Translations under genes and position numbers: made by a program
Shown: positions 5,625 to 8,485 of the stretch, one piece after another
Position numbering within the stretch: the stretch's first letter is position 1
Layout: each line of letters begins with the position of its first letter
The notes under the pieces: generated by a model
What the model was told of the DNA's origin: nothing
Databases searched by the model: none
The model's input: the letters and a program-made list of their open reading frames with translations, nothing else
NCBI GenBank assembly: GCA_005800965.1
Contig: SYEA01000119.1
Location: 1 to 8,485, forward strand
Direction: 5' to 3'
Source of the DNA: Actinomycetota bacterium
GTDB lineage: Bacteria > Actinomycetota > Acidimicrobiia > Acidimicrobiales > Ilumatobacteraceae
DNA: 8,485 bases

Positions 5625-6805
5625 TGCGCAGCAGGTGCGGTGCCATCAGCTTTTTTCTTTGGCGGTGGCACACCAATTTTTACCGACGTTTCTGCAAAAT
5701 CGGGCCAGCGGCGGCGGCTCACCACACTGAGCAAGCGCAATAGCTTCATCGCCTTTTCGTCGGTTTCGGCCGGGCGAGCAACCACGGAACCATCTTTGAT
5801 CATTCGGTTCATCACTTCTTCACCGAGTTCGGTGCGCACCACACACAAGGTCCAGTCGTTGTCCTCGCCGATACCGCCAGTTGAAATGTCGGCATGTTCA
5901 GCGGCAAAGTCGGGGCACATCTTGCAACCCTCACGTGTCCACTGGTGGCATTCCTTCAAATCGATTTCATGAAATGATCCATCGCGCATCCAGATTTGGA
6001 ATGCGCCCTTGATGTTCATCTTCACCATGTCTTCTTTGCGCAGACCGTATTTAGCCAAGAACAACTCTTCAAAGATGGCATCGTCAAAAGTCTTAGAGCA
6101 CAACAAACCAATGTTGAATAAGAACGGCTTGCCAATCTTGCCGGCTTTGCGTGTCCACATCACGGGCAGCACTGATGACTGACAACTCATGCCGACTAGT
6201 GCGATGCGCTGCAAGCCCGCTTCGGCCGCTTCTTTGATGGCCAAGGTATTGGCCGAGTACGTGTAGCGACTTCCCGAAGACGCCAGCACTTCTTCGCGTG
6301 TGCGGGCGATGCCCGGCTTGGCCTTCCAACTCGTGCCGTCACCTTCTAAGAAACTCGTCAGGGCTGCATCGATGTAGTCGTGTTGCAGCAACCAGATGAG
6401 CATTGCCCCGACGAAGCCACCGTCTTGGCCCTTCTTGTGCGTTTCATCGTCGGCGGCACGCACCAAGAGCAGTTGGCGATACTGGCCGTACATTTGGTCG
6501 TCTTTGCGAGTTTGACCAAAGAGGTGCTCGTCGGCCTCTTGTTCCCAGTTACGGAACCGTGGGCAGGCACGGGTGCAGGTGGTGCAGCCCTTTTCGCCGT
6601 GGCCGCAATTGGTGAGGCCAAGTTCTTCTTCAAGATGAAACGGCTTGTACTTGCCTTCTTCGTGTTCGTAGCCGATCACATCGTGCGGGCAGGAAATTAC
6701 GCACCCGGCGCATCCAGTGCATAGGCCAGTGTTGATGACTTCTTCGTACAGCTCCTTCCATTGGGCCGTCCAGCGTGTGGTGGCGGGCACATCAGTAACG
6801 GTCAC
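5621..6805 (-). CDS. FrhB-type coenzyme F420 hydrogenase/dehydrogenase beta subunit family protein, two [4Fe-4S] motifs
   Basis: The 394-residue protein looks like a soluble iron-sulfur flavoprotein. An N-terminal ferredoxin-like part has C29-x2-C32-x2-C35-x3-C39-P, then a second Cys set C67-x6-C74-x2-C77-x3-C81-P, each suited to a [4Fe-4S] cluster. The FrhB/FdhB N-terminal domain follows (about 110-190, with GQDGGFVGAML at 126-136 and ASSGSRYTYS at 175-184), then the C-terminal domain (about 195-345) with GMSCQ (205-209), GLLCSK (233-238), GCKMCPDF (293-300) and ADISTGGIGED (305-315). Such proteins bind FAD and move electrons between a ferredoxin-like partner and F420 or another acceptor; 7-hydroxymethyl-chlorophyll reductase and F420-dependent enzymes share the fold. 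A Lys/Pro/Ala-rich tail ends it. The open frame runs on upstream to 7381, but that part is antisense to the acyl-CoA dehydrogenase. I chose the GTG at 6805, which has TAGAGT 7 bases upstream; GTG at 6814 overlaps that hexamer. The real substrate is unknown. Confidence 0.87.
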   Translation of the reverse strand: MTVTDVPATTRWTAQWKELYEEVINTGLCTGCAGCVISCPHDVIGYEHEEGKYKPFHLEEELGLTNCGHGEKGCTTCTRACPRFRNWEQEADEHLFGQTRKDDQMYGQYRQLLLVRAADDETHKKGQDGGFVGAMLIWLLQHDYIDAALTSFLEGDGTSWKAKPGIARTREEVLASSGSRYTYSANTLAIKEAAEAGLQRIALVGMSCQSSVLPVMWTRKAGKIGKPFLFNIGLLCSKTFDDAIFEELFLAKYGLRKEDMVKMNIKGAFQIWMRDGSFHEIDLKECHQWTREGCKMCPDFAAEHADISTGGIGEDNDWTLCVVRTELGEEVMNRMIKDGSVVARPAETDEKAMKLLRLLSVVSRRRWPDFAETSVKIGVPPPKKKADGTAPAAH

Positions 6806-6818
6806 GGGCCACACTCTA
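6806..6818 (-). promoter_or_regulatory. Candidate leaderless -10 element for the FrhB-type gene
   Basis: TAGAGT on the minus strand (6818-6813) fits TANNNT and lies 7 bases before the GTG at 6805. The wider context TCGTAG-x-GT is the same as in the udgB candidate (TCGTAGCGT). No ribosome binding site is seen. This supports 6805 as the start. Confidence 0.35.
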
Positions 6819-6842
6819 CGACCCCGACTACGCACGAATCGC

Positions 6843-6866
6843 TTTGGCGGGGTACTTCCCGCCAGA
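6843..6866. promoter_or_regulatory. GC-rich dyad upstream of the acyl-CoA dehydrogenase gene
   Basis: GGCGGG (6846-6851) and CCCGCC (6858-6863) are perfect complements around the loop GTACTT. With flanking bases the stem reaches 9 pairs (6843-6851 with 6858-6866, one G-T wobble). It ends 8 bases before the ATG at 6875, in the 69-base divergent region. It could be an operator for a dimeric repressor, as is common near beta-oxidation genes, or a leader hairpin; the sequence alone cannot decide. Confidence 0.4.
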
Positions 6867-6874
6867 ATAAAGAC

Positions 6875-8128
6875 ATGTCTTCCAGCATCATTACTTATCC
6901 ACCCGACGTTGAGGAATTTCGGCTCGAAGTTCGCGCCTGGCTCGAGACGAATCTCCCACAGGGATGGTTCGATGAAGGTTTTGAACTGTCGCCGGCAGCG
7001 CGCAAGAAGTTCAACGATGAGTGGCCGGACAAATTGTTTGCTGGTGGATGGATTTGTGCGACCTGGCCGAAAGAGTACGGCGGTAAGGGCTTGTCCACCC
7101 TGCAGGGTGTAGTGCTGAACGAAGAGTTCGCACGAGCACGGGCACCTATGCGCGCTGACTTTTTCGGTGACACCTTGGTTGGCCCGACGTTGCTGCAATA
7201 CGGCACCGAAGAGCAGAAGAAAGAGTTCTTGCCGCAAATTCTTTCGGGCAAGGTGCGCTGGTGTCAGGGTTTCAGTGAGCCCAACAGTGGCAGCGACTTG
7301 GCCAGCCTCAAAACCACCGCCGTGCTGGATGGCGATGAGTGGGTAATCAATGGTCAAAAAGTGTGGACGACTGGCGGTCACTATGCCGACTATTGCTTCT
7401 TGCTCACACGCACCGACCCAACATCACCCAAACACAAAGGTATTTCTTACTTGCTCGTGCCGATGCGTCAACCTGGCGTTGAAGTGCGTGGCATCACCCA
7501 GCCCGACGGCACAGCTGAATTTTGTGAGGTGTTTTTCACCGATGCCCGTTGTCCGAAAGAAAACGTGGTGGGTGGAGTGAATAACGGTTGGAAGGTGGCC
7601 AACTCAACGCTGGCATTCGAACGAGGCATGAGTGCAACGACGGGCTACCGCCGGTTCGAAGAGGAATACCGACTGATGGTGGCCGCCGCCATTGAAAATG
7701 GCCAGATTTGTGATCACCTTGTGCGCCAGCGGTTAATGCAGTTCTATACCAAGATTCAAATTCTCAAGTTCAACGGGCTGCGCTCGCTCGGCGCGAACTT
7801 GGCCGATAAAAAAGATCTCGGCGTAATGGCGCTCGGAGCTGCCAACAAGATGTTCTGGAGTGAGATGCATCAACGCGCAATGGAGTTGGCCTTGGACATT
7901 CACGGCACGCACGCGATGTTGATCGACACAGGCCCGGCCGGCGGCACCTGGCCCGGGGCCCTGCGCGAAAAGCGCCGTGATGGTTACCCTGTCAGTGCGA
8001 TGATGTCGTCATTCTTCTTCTCGCGCTCCGAAACCATTTGGGGTGGCACAAGCCAGATTCAACGCAACATCGTGGGCGAGCGAGTGCTCGGGTTGCCCAA
8101 GGAGCCCAAACCGGCCGGCGGCGAATAA
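6875..8128 (+). CDS. Acyl-CoA dehydrogenase family protein
   Basis: This 417-residue flavoenzyme would introduce the alpha-beta double bond into an acyl-CoA, passing electrons from FAD to ETF. The N-terminal helical domain (about 10-125) includes ATWPKEYGG (62-70) and LQYGTEEQKKEFLP (107-120). The middle beta domain carries QGFSEPNSGSDLASLKT (131-147, FAD contact signature) and INGQKVWTTGGHYAD (158-172). The C-terminal helical domain ends in IWGGTSQIQRNIVGERVLGLP (388-408). The position that holds the catalytic Glu in medium-chain enzymes (Y-E-G-T) is Gly here (W-G-G-T); E249 in LAFERGM matches instead the Glu used by isovaleryl- and long-chain-type enzymes. That and the overall look resemble actinobacterial FadE enzymes for branched, sterol or other unusual acyl groups, but the substrate cannot be named. 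The ATG at 6875 gives the usual N-terminus; no Shine-Dalgarno is visible. It is followed after 3 bases by the DUF805 gene. Confidence 0.93.
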   Translation: MSSSIITYPPDVEEFRLEVRAWLETNLPQGWFDEGFELSPAARKKFNDEWPDKLFAGGWICATWPKEYGGKGLSTLQGVVLNEEFARARAPMRADFFGDTLVGPTLLQYGTEEQKKEFLPQILSGKVRWCQGFSEPNSGSDLASLKTTAVLDGDEWVINGQKVWTTGGHYADYCFLLTRTDPTSPKHKGISYLLVPMRQPGVEVRGITQPDGTAEFCEVFFTDARCPKENVVGGVNNGWKVANSTLAFERGMSATTGYRRFEEEYRLMVAAAIENGQICDHLVRQRLMQFYTKIQILKFNGLRSLGANLADKKDLGVMALGAANKMFWSEMHQRAMELALDIHGTHAMLIDTGPAGGTWPGALREKRRDGYPVSAMMSSFFFSRSETIWGGTSQIQRNIVGERVLGLPKEPKPAGGE

Positions 8129-8131
8129 CCA

Positions 8132-8458
8132 ATGTCTTTTGTTTCGGCAATTCAGTCGGGGTTTCGCAACTACGCGAACTTCAAAGGACGTGCGGATCGC
8201 GCCAGCTATTGGTGGTGGGTGCTCTTTAGTGTGCTCATTCAAGTTGCGGCATCTGGATTCGGCGAGGCTTTCGCGAATCTGGTGTCGGTTGCGGTGTTGC
8301 TACCGTCGCTGGCTTTTGCAGTTCGTCGTATGCACGACACCAATCGACGTGGCTGGTGGATTCTGTTGCCCATCGTGAACCTCGTGTTCACGCTGCAGCG
8401 CGGTCAGCCGACGGAGAATCGGTTCGGACCGCCGCCACCACCACGAGCGGTGGCCTGA
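8132..8458 (+). CDS. DUF805 family small membrane protein
   Basis: The 108-residue protein shows the DUF805 landmarks: FRNYANFKGRADRASYWWW (11-29), the conserved RRMHDTNRRGWW (65-76) and ENRFG (95-99). Hydrophobic stretches at about 26-40, 46-64 and 75-88 suggest about three membrane segments. No enzymatic function is known for the family. It ends in a Pro-rich tail (PPPPP at 100-104). The stretch between the GWW and NRFG landmarks, about 20 residues, seems shorter than in typical members. It begins 3 bases after the acyl-CoA dehydrogenase stop and is probably co-transcribed with it, although a functional link is not evident. After its TGA only 27 bases remain; an ATG at 8482 could open the next gene but too little is visible to say. 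Confidence 0.88.
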   Translation: MSFVSAIQSGFRNYANFKGRADRASYWWWVLFSVLIQVAASGFGEAFANLVSVAVLLPSLAFAVRRMHDTNRRGWWILLPIVNLVFTLQRGQPTENRFGPPPPPRAVA

Positions 8459-8485
8459 CTCGCAATGGGTGGGCTGGCCATATGA

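Noticed and set aside
6864..6869. TATTCT on the minus strand as the -10 of the FrhB-type gene
   Set aside because: Good hexamer, but no -35 match at 16-18 bases and it lies inside one arm of the dyad; TAGAGT next to the start fits the window-wide pattern better.
6806..7381. N-terminal extension of the FrhB-type open frame by about 190 codons
   Set aside because: It is antisense to the well-supported acyl-CoA dehydrogenase, has no family resemblance, and the conserved protein begins near the GTG at 6805.
1..8485. Mobile element, prophage, CRISPR array, tRNA or rRNA
   Set aside because: No terminal repeats with a transposase, no spaced direct-repeat array, no tRNA-like TTCRANYC block or rRNA segment was seen; nearly all bases are covered by conserved chromosomal genes.
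8465..8485. Small open frame ATG...TGA after the DUF805 gene
   Set aside because: Only six codons at the window edge; no basis to call a gene.

Overview
The window is an ordinary-looking stretch of a moderately GC-rich bacterial chromosome, most likely from an actinobacterium. The best taxonomic clue is the three-gene block at 3063-4869 (histidine phosphatase of the MSMEG_4193 type, DUF3090 protein, SCO1664-type kinase-like protein), a combination typical of Actinobacteria. A family 5 uracil-DNA glycosylase, an FrhB-type flavoprotein (F420 is common in this phylum) and leaderless-looking starts agree with this. The mix of an uncultured-looking gene set and intermediate GC would fit the class Acidimicrobiia, but that is inference. 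No mobile element, phage gene, CRISPR array, tRNA or rRNA was seen.

Layout from left to right: the C-terminal end of a glycerophosphodiester phosphodiesterase (+, cut by the window edge); a convergent YegS/diacylglycerol-kinase-like lipid kinase (-); the divergent etfB-etfA pair (+); the convergent SCO1664-type/DUF3090/histidine-phosphatase operon (-, read from 4869 down to 3063); a divergent udgB (+); a convergent FrhB-type iron-sulfur flavoprotein (-); and a divergent acyl-CoA dehydrogenase followed by a small DUF805 membrane protein (+). Coding density is very high. The longest gene-free gaps are about 70-115 bases, all between divergent genes.

Functionally there are three themes. (1) Redox and lipid catabolism: the acyl-CoA dehydrogenase would pass electrons to an ETF such as the EtfAB encoded here, and the FrhB-type protein is another flavin/iron-sulfur electron carrier of unknown partner. 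(2) Lipid and phospholipid metabolism: GDPD and the lipid kinase. (3) A conserved but poorly understood kinase-like/zinc-knuckle/phosphatase module whose genes overlap and are probably translationally coupled.

The most useful structural observations are: a repeated TANNNT hexamer 7-8 bases before the start codon of four operon-first genes (candidate leaderless promoters, which also decide three GTG starts); a 25-base near-perfect tandem duplication that appears to have pulled apart two formerly overlapping convergent stop codons; a CTAG shared by two convergent stops; and two dyads in divergent promoter regions.
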